Source: an uncultured Woeseiaceae bacterium (GTDB lineage Bacteria; Pseudomonadota; Gammaproteobacteria; Woeseiales; Woeseiaceae). Taken from it: DNA of 8,158 nucleotides. Both the position numbers and the translations under genes were made by a program. This document shows positions 1 through 5,085 of this stretch, piece by piece. The notes below the pieces were generated by a model. That model saw only the letters and a list, made by a program, of their open reading frames with translations, did no database searches and was not told the DNA's origin. Position 1 is the stretch's first letter; the number at the start of each line of letters is the position of its first letter. The stretch lies in assembly GCA_947259435.1 (NCBI GenBank), contig CAMYMP010000183.1, positions 1 to 8,158 on the forward strand. Direction: 5' to 3'.

Positions 1-402
1 GAGCTCGGTTCCGCGTGGGCTGACAACAAGCTGCGTCTGCCATTGTTGTCGACATTGAATAATGATTTATTTGGCAAGCCCGACGCCGGCGTGGACATGA
101 CGTTCGACTTCGGTCAGCTGATCGCGCATGCAGCAAAAACCCGACCGTTATGCGCGGGCACAATCATCGGTTCGGGCACCGTATCGAACAAACTCGACGG
201 CGGCCCGGGTAAACCAGTCGCCGATGGCGGCGTCGGTTACTCCTGTATCGCCGAAATACGCATGATCGAGACGATCGAGTCGGGGGCACCGCAGACTTCG
301 TTCATGAAATTTGGCGACCGGGTGCGCATCGAGATGCGGGACGCACACGGCGACTCGATATTCGGGGCCATCGAGCAGACCGTCGTGCGCTACGACGGGT
401 AG
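1..402 (+). CDS. Fumarylacetoacetate hydrolase family protein, C-terminal part (5' end outside the window)
   Basis: The reading frame is open from the first base and gives 133 residues before TAG at 400-402, so the gene begins upstream; no start inside the window is believable because conserved sequence precedes the first candidate. The fragment carries the family's C-terminal core: a GTIIGSGTVSN stretch, then GYSCIAEIRMIETI, then a KFGDRVRIEM segment, ending in a short FGAI.Q tail. In this family these form the beta-rich lid and part of the metal site that cleaves fumarylacetoacetate to fumarate and acetoacetate in the cytosol. The sequence resembles the bacterial form of about 330 residues. 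The substrate is inferred mainly from maiA, which starts 9 nt downstream and makes fumarylacetoacetate. Other members of this fold cleave or decarboxylate related keto acids, but the neighbour makes the tyrosine pathway the best reading. Confidence 0.9.
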   Translation, partial: ELGSAWADNKLRLPLLSTLNNDLFGKPDAGVDMTFDFGQLIAHAAKTRPLCAGTIIGSGTVSNKLDGGPGKPVADGGVGYSCIAEIRMIETIESGAPQTSFMKFGDRVRIEMRDAHGDSIFGAIEQTVVRYDG

Positions 403-411
403 ACTACCCGA

Positions 412-1062
412 ATGTCGATCAAGCTTTATAGCTACTGGCGCTCATCTGCCGCGTATCGCGTTCGGCTTGCGCTGAACCTTAAGGGACTGGAGTACGAGAC
501 TGTGTCCGTCTCTTTGGCGCCAGGAGAAGCCGAGCATCGGCAGGACGCATACCGCGCGCGTAACCCGCAGATGCTCGTGCCCTTCCTCGAAGACGGCGAT
601 TTCGGCACAGGCCAGTCGCAGGCAATCCTCGAATACCTCGAGGAGGCTTATCCCGGCCTCGCGCTATTGCCAAAGGCTAAAGAAGCTCGTGCAGCGGTCC
701 GCTCGTTCTGCAACTCGATCTGCTGCGATATTCACCCGCTCAACAACCTGCGCGTGTTGCTCTACCTGAAAGAGAATTTCAATGTATCGGACGGGCAGCG
801 CGACGACTGGTATGCGCACTGGATACACGAGGGCTTTCGCTCGGCTGAAAATACGGCGTCAGAGCACGCGAACTCGGGTCCGTTCGTGTTCGGCGAGTCA
901 GTGACACTCGCGGATACCTGCCTGATACCGCAGATCTACAACGCGCGGCGTTTCAACGTGCCGCTCGATGACTATCCTCGGCTCGTGGCCATCGACCAGC
1001 ATTGCAATAGTCTCTCCGAATTCGTCAACGCGCTTCCGGAGAATCAGGCCGACTGCGCTTAG
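412..1062 (+). CDS. maiA: Maleylacetoacetate isomerase (zeta-class glutathione transferase)
   Basis: This 216-residue protein has the usual family length. It isomerises maleylacetoacetate to fumarylacetoacetate with glutathione as cofactor, the step before the hydrolase encoded just upstream. Visible motifs are the zeta-class active-site stretch SSAAYRVRLAL at residues 11-21, where the Cys of the animal SSCxxRVR motif is Ala as in many bacterial forms. There is also a cis-Pro region NPQMLVP at 51-57 and the glutathione-binding QSQAILEYLEE at 68-78. The helical C-terminal domain has DIHPLNNLRVL at 106-116 and the N-cap segment GESVTLADTCLIPQIYNARRF at 161-181. The tail LPENQAD resembles the typical HPxNQPD ending. 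The start ATG is 9 nt after the preceding stop, which fits an operon; the ribosome site is weak. The gene converges on the halogenase gene with 16 nt between stops. Confidence 0.95.
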   Translation: MSIKLYSYWRSSAAYRVRLALNLKGLEYETVSVSLAPGEAEHRQDAYRARNPQMLVPFLEDGDFGTGQSQAILEYLEEAYPGLALLPKAKEARAAVRSFCNSICCDIHPLNNLRVLLYLKENFNVSDGQRDDWYAHWIHEGFRSAENTASEHANSGPFVFGESVTLADTCLIPQIYNARRFNVPLDDYPRLVAIDQHCNSLSEFVNALPENQADCA

Positions 1063-1078
1063 GCGGATTGCTTCGGAA

Positions 1079-2587
1079 TCAGAAACGTAGTTGCTCGTTG
1101 TGAGATCGGAAGTTCAGCGAACAGCGACGAATGAAATCGTCGATCTCGTTCATGTCGACCTTTCTGGACGCCGGATGGTCGGCCGGCACCGGCCGGATGT
1201 CGGGGTAAAAGCCGTAGCCGGCGAGCAGGCAAGACCAGGACGTGGCAGTGTATGACGACGGAATCTGCTGCTGTTCTATTTCCTGGCTCAGGCTCTTGCC
1301 TTCCTTCCATATCTGCAGGATCTTTTGCAGCCGGTCGGATACGTGCCTGTTTTCACCATTCTGCCGCCAGTAGTCGGTATCGTCACGCGAATTCATGATG
1401 TAGTGCGCAACGATATAGTCACGCACCTTCTCGAAGCCCATGTTTGCTCTTTCGTTGAAACCCTCGCGGCCCTCGTCCGAAAAATTTCCCGCTTCAAGGG
1501 TCTCTATGAAATCGTAGACCGTATTGCAGACAAGGTTCAGCGCCGTGGCTTCAAGCGGCTCGATGAATCCCTGCGACAGTCCGACCGCCAGACAGTTCTT
1601 GTGCCAGTGCTTCTCTACTCGACCGACTTTCATTTTGAGGTGCCGCGCTTCGACGTCGCTGCCGAGCAGTCCCAGGGCCGTGCGTAGCTCCGTCTCTGCA
1701 TCGTCGGACGAACAATAACTCGAGCTGTACACGTAGCCGTTGCCAATGCGATGGGTCAACGGAATTTCCCATGCCCAGCCGTACTTCATTGCTGTGGAAA
1801 CCGTCTGCGCGCCGATCTTCGCTTCCTGCTCGGTCGGCAGCACCACGGCCGAGTCGTTGAACAGGTTTTCCGCAAACGAAAGGAACGGCACCTGCAGCGT
1901 TTGTTGGATCAGTGTTCCCCGGAATCCGGAACAATCTACGAAGAAATCGCCGTCGATCGTCTCTTCTTTATCGGTAAGCAAACTGGCGATATCGCCGGCA
2001 GGCGTCTGTTTCACATCCAATACCTTGGCCTGCACGTGCTTTACACCGCGCGCTTTGGCTCTCTCCTTCAGAAATTCCCCGACGAGGTGGGCGTCAAAGT
2101 GATAGCCGTACTCGACCAAAAACGGGAAGTTCTCGTCGGGCTTCGGGCCCTGCCTGTTTTCGGCGAGTTTTGCAGACAAGAAGAAACGATCGGGATGTGC
2201 ATGGACGTCGACGCCCTGACGCCGTGCATACGTATTGAAGTAGAAGGCGGTCGCCGTATGCTTGTCGATCTTCGTGGCAAACGGGTGAAAATACCGCTCG
2301 AAACCCGGCCGGGTCGACCAATTTGCGAAGGAAATGCCGTTCTTGTAGGTGGCTTTGCACCTCGGCATCCATTCAGATTCCTCGACGCCGATCTGATCGA
2401 AAAAAACCTTCAGCCGCGGCGTCGAACCCTCGCCCACACCGACGGTGCCGATGTCGGGAGACTCTATAAGGGTGATTTCGAAACCCTTGTCTGCCCAGCT
2501 GTCGATCATCGCGTTCGCGCTTATCCAACCTGCGGTGCCCCCACCGAGGATGACGATGCTCTTGTTGGCTTCGAAGTCCGGGCTCAT
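1079..2587 (-). CDS. Flavin-dependent tryptophan-type halogenase
   Basis: The 502-residue protein matches the length of PrnA/RebH-type halogenases, which use reduced FAD, oxygen and chloride or bromide to make hypohalous acid and halogenate an aromatic substrate. The FAD-binding GxGxxG is GGGTAG at 15-20, followed by GVGEGSTP at 51-57. The catalytic Lys (Lys79 in PrnA) is Lys82 in the conserved ATYKNGISFANW context. VDCSGFRG lies at 217-224. The halogenase hallmark WxWxIP is present as WAWEIP at 271-276, which separates these enzymes from ordinary monooxygenases. The second catalytic acid is Glu346 in FIEPLEATAL. All key residues are intact, so the enzyme is probably active. The substrate cannot be read from sequence: many environmental relatives do not act on free tryptophan. 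No flavin reductase, transporter or biosynthetic gene is adjacent. The ATG at 2587 sits directly before the FAD motif; its ribosome site is weak. Confidence 0.93.
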   Translation of the reverse strand: MSPDFEANKSIVILGGGTAGWISANAMIDSWADKGFEITLIESPDIGTVGVGEGSTPRLKVFFDQIGVEESEWMPRCKATYKNGISFANWSTRPGFERYFHPFATKIDKHTATAFYFNTYARRQGVDVHAHPDRFFLSAKLAENRQGPKPDENFPFLVEYGYHFDAHLVGEFLKERAKARGVKHVQAKVLDVKQTPAGDIASLLTDKEETIDGDFFVDCSGFRGTLIQQTLQVPFLSFAENLFNDSAVVLPTEQEAKIGAQTVSTAMKYGWAWEIPLTHRIGNGYVYSSSYCSSDDAETELRTALGLLGSDVEARHLKMKVGRVEKHWHKNCLAVGLSQGFIEPLEATALNLVCNTVYDFIETLEAGNFSDEGREGFNERANMGFEKVRDYIVAHYIMNSRDDTDYWRQNGENRHVSDRLQKILQIWKEGKSLSQEIEQQQIPSSYTATSWSCLLAGYGFYPDIRPVPADHPASRKVDMNEIDDFIRRCSLNFRSHNEQLRF

Positions 2588-2618
2588 GCCTGCTGCTATC
2601 GTCGTTGCAAGGTCGCAA

Positions 2619-2627
2619 TGTATACCA
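2619..2627 (-). promoter_or_regulatory. Probable extended -10 promoter of the halogenase gene
   Basis: On the minus strand the sequence reads TGG then TATACA, that is a TGn extension directly before a hexamer matching five of six positions of TATAAT. It lies 31 nt before the halogenase ATG, which would give a leader of roughly 25 nt. I see no convincing -35 box upstream, which is acceptable for an extended -10 promoter. This is an inference from sequence only. Confidence 0.4.
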
Positions 2628-2734
2628 CAGCTTGCCCGTCATATAGCTGCGAGGCGGCGCACGGCGTCCCGGCCCTCCGGAAAAACGGGATACCCCCTCA
2701 AATAAAGGGGCACCGTTGAGACCCCATCCTTATA

Positions 2735-2745
2735 TGGTGGTGATG
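2735..2745 (-). repeat. Short match to the 3' terminus of the neighbouring tRNA
   Basis: Read on the minus strand these 11 nt are CATCACCACCA, identical to the last 11 nt of the tRNA at 4032-4108 and in the same orientation as it. The match ends exactly at the CCA terminus, as the end of an integration site would. However, it is short and of low complexity, so chance is quite possible. Confidence 0.25.
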
Positions 2746-2768
2746 CGTACTGCCGAATAAGAGAGAAC

Positions 2769-2847
2769 GTCCGCTTTCCCCGATAGCGGAAGGTCAACCA
2801 GGCCAAATTCAATGAAATCGAAGGTCTGCTTTCGGCCGGAAGCGAAC
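2769..2847. repeat. Palindromic dispersed repeat, copy 1 (REP-like)
   Basis: The element starts GTCCGCTTT and ends AGCGAAC, an inverted repeat of the start with one mismatch. Its left half contains a stem (TCCGCT at 2770-2775 with AGCGGA at 2785-2790), and its right half a second palindrome around CGGCCG (2828-2843). The centre shares a CAGGCCAA block and a CAATG block with the copy at 3719-3790. It lies just upstream of the secreted-protein gene. REP-like elements of this form are common between genes in gammaproteobacteria; that this is one is an inference from its shape and its second copy. Confidence 0.65.
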
Positions 2848-3052
2848 ACATATGCTTGGGCTATCGGTGCGCAATTTCGATCCTCGGGGGTGGTTTTCCG
2901 AACTTACTGCGCGCGGCAAAACCAAAATATTTTTCTCTGTTTAGCTCGCTTTTCTCTAACCGACGTGAGCCAAGACTTGCGAATCGGGTGCCGGTTATGT
3001 ATCCGTAAACACGTGGTAAAATTCTCGAAAATAGTTCGACGTGAGAAATTGT

Positions 3053-3059
3053 AAGGAGG
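3053..3059 (+). promoter_or_regulatory. Strong Shine-Dalgarno site of the secreted-protein gene
   Basis: AAGGAGG, a full complement to the end of 16S rRNA, ends 7 nt before the ATG at 3067. It is by far the best ribosome site in the window and fixes that start codon. It is also the main argument that this unrecognised gene is real and well translated. Confidence 0.85.
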
Positions 3060-3066
3060 CAAAACT

Positions 3067-3594
3067 ATGAGAACAAATCTAAAGGTAATTCTTGCCACGA
3101 TCAGCACACTTGGAATCATCGGACTCGTGGGAACATCTTTGGCTGCTCCCGACGGCTCCCAGCGACTTCGCGGATTGGGAGATCGCGTGTTCCTGGTCAC
3201 CGCGAAAATAACAGTAGACCGGCTGACTGGCGGGGGCCTAGTAGGAGTTACATTTCCCAATTGCTACATCTTTGAGGCTGAAGCTGACGCAGACGGATAC
3301 AACTGGTTCGAATCAGCGTTTCCCAATGTGAAGGGACACTGGACCCAGGATTCGAACGGTGCCAAAACCAGTTATGTCGTCGAAGCACTTACAGGTATCG
3401 AAGGTGAACGGATCACGCAGTGGGGCCGGGTTACACCCGCGCGCGGCAAAGGAGTTCTTCAGTTCGAAGCCGACACCTTCCTTGACATATTCCCGGGCGG
3501 TTTTGCTGAGTTGGAGTTCTTTTCCGTGGGCGAAGAGATCGATGAGAGTGAAGTAGAAAGCAAGTGCCCCGTGCCTCCTCCGCCCCCGGAGTAG
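3067..3594 (+). CDS. Small secreted protein of unknown function
   Basis: I do not recognise this 175-residue protein. It has a clear signal peptide: MRTNLK, a hydrophobic core at about 7-22, and a likely signal-peptidase I site after SLAA near residue 27. There is no lipobox Cys, so it should be free in the periplasm or exported. The mature part (about 148 residues) alternates hydrophobic and polar stretches rich in Gly, Phe, Glu and Thr, suggesting a beta-sheet fold. It has only two Cys, at 66 and 167, which could form one disulfide. The tail is odd: an acidic stretch EEIDESEVE (156-164), then KCP, V, five prolines and a final Glu. No transmembrane segment follows the signal peptide. The start is fixed by AAGGAGG. 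The gene stands alone, with a palindromic repeat on each side; a stem at 3586-3601 spans its stop codon but has no T-run. Confidence 0.8.
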   Translation: MRTNLKVILATISTLGIIGLVGTSLAAPDGSQRLRGLGDRVFLVTAKITVDRLTGGGLVGVTFPNCYIFEAEADADGYNWFESAFPNVKGHWTQDSNGAKTSYVVEALTGIEGERITQWGRVTPARGKGVLQFEADTFLDIFPGGFAELEFFSVGEEIDESEVESKCPVPPPPPE

Positions 3595-3718
3595 TCTCCG
3601 GCGTATATAGTCGAGGCGGTGAACGCATCCGCGCTTTTGGTCATCGGCTACTGTGCGCAATGTATTCGACGCGAAACGCGCATGGATGCTTAACCGCCCC
3701 GACCTAGATATTTCTGAA

Positions 3719-3790
3719 GTCCGCTTTGGGCCAGTAGCGGCCCTTCAGGCCAATACTAGCCCAATGTCTTCTTTCGGGGGTAAAGCGGAC
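3719..3790. repeat. Palindromic dispersed repeat, copy 2 (REP-like)
   Basis: The 72-nt element is bounded by a perfect 7-nt inverted repeat, GTCCGCT at 3719-3725 and AGCGGAC at 3784-3790. An inner stem pairs CCGCT (3721-3725) with AGCGG (3736-3740). It matches copy 1 (2769-2847) at both ends and in the middle (CAGGCCAA, CAATG, TTTCGG), in the same orientation. The two copies bracket the secreted-protein gene. No open frame or transposase is inside, so any movement would need enzymes from elsewhere. Confidence 0.7.
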
Positions 3791-3822
3791 GTTTATTTCC
3801 AGTAACTTATTGTTCAAAATAT

Positions 3823-3848
3823 AAAAAAGAGCCGTACTGGACGGCTCT
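3823..3848 (-). terminator. Intrinsic terminator, distal copy, - strand
   Basis: An 8-bp perfect stem (AGAGCCGT at 3828-3835 with ACGGCTCT at 3841-3848, 5-nt loop) is followed on the minus strand by six T. It is the second terminator downstream of the tRNA. It starts 11 nt after the end of the tRNA-tail copy at 3860, the same distance as between the real tRNA and its own terminator. It could also stop transcripts escaping the first one. Confidence 0.8.
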
Positions 3849-3859
3849 GGACTTGAATG

Positions 3860-3878
3860 TGGTGGTGATGGGTGGAAT
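3860..3878 (-). repeat. Exact second copy of the tRNA 3' end
   Basis: These 19 nt are identical, and in the same orientation, to 4032-4050: the last part of the tRNA from the T-loop to the CCA. A further 9 nt of the same tRNA (TGAACCACC, 4051-4059) reappear at 3951-3959. The copy therefore looks like the tRNA's last 28 nt split in the T-loop by 72 nt of hairpin sequence. The rest of a tRNA is absent, so it cannot make a tRNA. It is either the remnant of a tandem tRNA duplicate or the original tRNA tail displaced when something integrated at the gene. The 9-nt part also belongs to a hairpin, so its match is weaker evidence. Confidence 0.75.
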
Positions 3879-3970
3879 GGATTCGCCGCTACGCGGCTCA
3901 CCCTTCGGGCGCGCTTCGCGCGTCTGTCGCACAGCTTCGCTGCGCTCGGATGAACCACCTTCGGTGGTTC
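3879..3970. other. String of short GC-rich hairpins, mostly with TTC/TTCG loops
   Basis: Successive small inverted repeats run along this stretch: GCCGC/GCGGC at 3885-3897, CCC-TTC-GGG at 3901-3909, CGCGC-TTC-GCGCG at 3910-3922, a looser GC-TTCG-C pairing near 3934-3945, and GAACCACC-TTC-GGTGGTTC at 3952-3970. The last is a perfect 8-bp stem. TTCG-type loops are unusually stable in RNA. The segment lies between two copies of the tRNA tail and would be transcribed only if the first terminator is read through. Open frames crossing it in several frames look like by-products of the repeats, not genes. Confidence 0.6.
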
Positions 3971-3995
3971 GACTTCACCCTGTCACACGCGCAAC

Positions 3996-4023
3996 AAAAA
4001 AGCGCCCCACAAGGGGCGCTTTT
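3996..4023 (-). terminator. Intrinsic terminator directly downstream of the tRNA
   Basis: The stem AGCGCCCC (4001-4008) pairs perfectly with GGGGCGCT (4013-4020) around a 4-nt ACAA loop. On the minus strand it is followed by six T, and it begins 11 nt after the tRNA's CCA end, so it is the tRNA terminator. On the plus strand it is followed by four T and could work weakly in that direction too. Confidence 0.88.
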
Positions 4024-4031
4024 CTATTGCC

Positions 4032-4108
4032 TGGTGGTGATGGGTGGAATTGAACCACCGACCTGCGGGTTATGAGTCCGCCGCTCTAACCATCTGAGCT
4101 ACATCACC
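4032..4108 (-). tRNA. tRNA with CAT anticodon, probably elongator tRNA-Met
   Basis: Read on the minus strand the 77 nt fold as a complete cloverleaf: acceptor GGTGATG with CATCACC, D-arm GCTC/GAGC with an AGATGGTTA loop, anticodon loop CTCATAA, variable loop AGGTC, T-arm GGTGG/CCACC with loop TTCAATT, discriminator A and an encoded CCA. A CAT anticodon fits elongator Met, initiator Met or tRNA-Ile2 (modified by TilS). The G1-C72 pair argues against initiator. The nine-base D-loop and AGGTC variable loop look more like elongator Met than Ile2, but I cannot exclude Ile2. The pair closing the anticodon loop is A31 against C39, a mismatch. It has its own promoter and terminator and is transcribed alone. 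Confidence 0.88.
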
Positions 4109-4144
4109 TTGATTCGGGCGGCCATGAAGCCGCGAGGGGAGCGA

Positions 4145-4173
4145 ATTGTCCGCATCCAGTCTATGGCTGTCAA
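4145..4173 (-). promoter_or_regulatory. Sigma-70 promoter of the tRNA
   Basis: On the minus strand a perfect TTGACA (-35, 4168-4173) is followed after exactly 17 nt by GACAAT (-10, 4145-4150). Transcription would begin near 4138, about 30 nt before the tRNA. The bases after the -10 are very GC-rich (CGCTCCCC), as in promoters of stable RNA under growth-rate or stringent control; that regulation is an inference. Confidence 0.75.
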
Positions 4174-4211
4174 TATTGTACTGGATCGACCACTTCAGCA
4201 GGCGCCCAAGC

Positions 4212-5045
4212 CTAGAAGACGTCAAGGTCATTGCCGAGCAGCTTGGGCTTTGCCCGACTCGCCATCTCGCCCAGCTCATGGCTCGAGGTGTGGTTCGTAC
4301 TGTGATACTTCTGCCAATACGGGTCCCGGCGCTGAAAACCCTCAACCGAATAGACTTCGTGGATCAGGATGTCGGCGTCTTTGGCATAGTTTTCGAGTGT
4401 CGGGTCGGGTGCGGCATCGCCCGAAATCACAATGACCCGATCAGGGGTCGTGAATCGATAGCCGAAAGCGTTTGGCCAGGTACCGTGACGCACTGCAAAC
4501 GCTTCGACCTTGACGTTATCGTCTTCGAACACGATGCCCTCGCTTATTTCATGCACATTGACGCGCCAGCCCCGATTATTTGCAGGTTCGAGGCCGTACA
4601 AACGGTATTTGATGTCAGCGTCGTACGCTTCGAGAATGTGTTCGGCCATCGATCGCGTACCTTCGGGACCGAAAAGCTCGAGCGGCCGATCACGCTCCAG
4701 CACCCACGGCGTTAACAAAAGGTCCGGCAGACCGAGTGTGTGGTCCGAATGCAGATGCGTCAGAAATGCATGGGCCAACTTGTCCGGCTCGAGTCCCGTC
4801 ACCGAGCCGCCGTTGCTTGGCGCCATCGCGGTCGCCTGCCGCACAACGCCTGGACCGAAGTCGACGATGTACGGTGTGTCGTTGACGACGATTGCAACAG
4901 CCGGACCCGATCGATCAGGCTCGGCATTGGGCGTGCCGGTGCCGAGAAGCACGACCTGTGTCGTCGTCGATGGTGCCAGTTCGGCCTCAGCCGCAGCACC
5001 CAGCAGGACACCACCGGCAGTCAGCAAAAAGATTGCGAGTCTCAT
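4212..5045 (-). CDS. Exported metallo-beta-lactamase-fold hydrolase, probably with an internal C-terminal deletion
   Basis: I choose ATG 5045 over the upstream in-frame start at 5129. It gives a proper signal peptide (MRLAIFLLTAGGVLLGAAAEA, cleavage near residue 21), and the longer form would overlap the divergent gene. The protein is then 277 residues and should act in the periplasm. LLGTGTPN (33-40) and the metal-binding motif HLHSDH (97-102: His97, His99, Asp101, His102) place it with RNase Z/arylsulfatase-like metallohydrolases. His187 (AVRHGTWP) and Asp210 (SGDAAPD) are further ligands. Relatives as I know them go on after the KPKLL strand with a stretch like VLYHQL, carrying the last ligand His, plus about 30 more residues, and end in a (G)xDLDVF tail. 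Here KPKLL (266-270) runs straight into GNDLDVF and stop. This looks like an in-frame deletion, so activity is doubtful; the substrate is unknown. Confidence 0.85.
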   Translation of the reverse strand: MRLAIFLLTAGGVLLGAAAEAELAPSTTTQVVLLGTGTPNAEPDRSGPAVAIVVNDTPYIVDFGPGVVRQATAMAPSNGGSVTGLEPDKLAHAFLTHLHSDHTLGLPDLLLTPWVLERDRPLELFGPEGTRSMAEHILEAYDADIKYRLYGLEPANNRGWRVNVHEISEGIVFEDDNVKVEAFAVRHGTWPNAFGYRFTTPDRVIVISGDAAPDPTLENYAKDADILIHEVYSVEGFQRRDPYWQKYHSTNHTSSHELGEMASRAKPKLLGNDLDVF

Positions 5046-5059
5046 GGCTGCCGTATAAT
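5033..5059 (+). promoter_or_regulatory. Possible promoter of the PH-domain gene pair
   Basis: A perfect TATAAT lies at 5054-5059, 26 nt before the ATG at 5086. The best -35 candidate, TTGCGA at 5033-5038, is spaced only 15 nt away and lies inside the first codons of the divergent hydrolase gene. The two genes would therefore share a very compact 40-nt promoter region. The -10 is convincing, the -35 less so. Confidence 0.45.
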
Positions 5060-5085
5060 GCGCGTTTGCCTGATTTGGAGCAACG

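Larger units (their letters stand above)
2588..3066. other. Intergenic region between divergent halogenase and secreted-protein genes
   Basis: These 479 nt carry no believable gene. The short open frames here have no ribosome sites and no recognisable sequence. The region holds the halogenase promoter near 2619, a small inverted repeat (CCCCT at 2694-2698 with AGGGG at 2706-2710), an 11-nt match to the tRNA 3' end at 2735, and a palindromic repeat at 2769-2847. From about 2900 an AT-richer stretch leads into the secreted-protein gene. A TAAAAT at 3017-3022 could be its -10 box, but no good -35 accompanies it. Confidence 0.6.

Noticed and set aside
1751..2719. Long open frame (322 codons) on the plus strand opposite the halogenase gene
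   Set aside because: It is antisense to a gene with all family motifs, has no ribosome site, and its translation has no recognisable pattern.
2812..3054. 80-codon frame before the secreted-protein gene
   Set aside because: No ribosome site, starts inside a palindromic repeat, and has no coding pattern.
3586..3601. Terminator of the secreted-protein gene
   Set aside because: A 6-bp stem (CCGGAG/CTCCGG) spans the stop codon, but no T-run follows, so termination is not supported.
3885..3970. CRISPR-like repeat array
   Set aside because: The units are different short palindromes with no constant repeat and no spacers, and there is no cas gene.
3853..4075. Two overlapping small frames across the hairpins and tRNA
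   Set aside because: They read through a tRNA and hairpin repeats; the repeats keep several frames open without coding.
4146..4715. 189-codon plus-strand frame across the tRNA promoter and the hydrolase
   Set aside because: It is antisense to the hydrolase and begins inside the tRNA promoter; no ribosome site.
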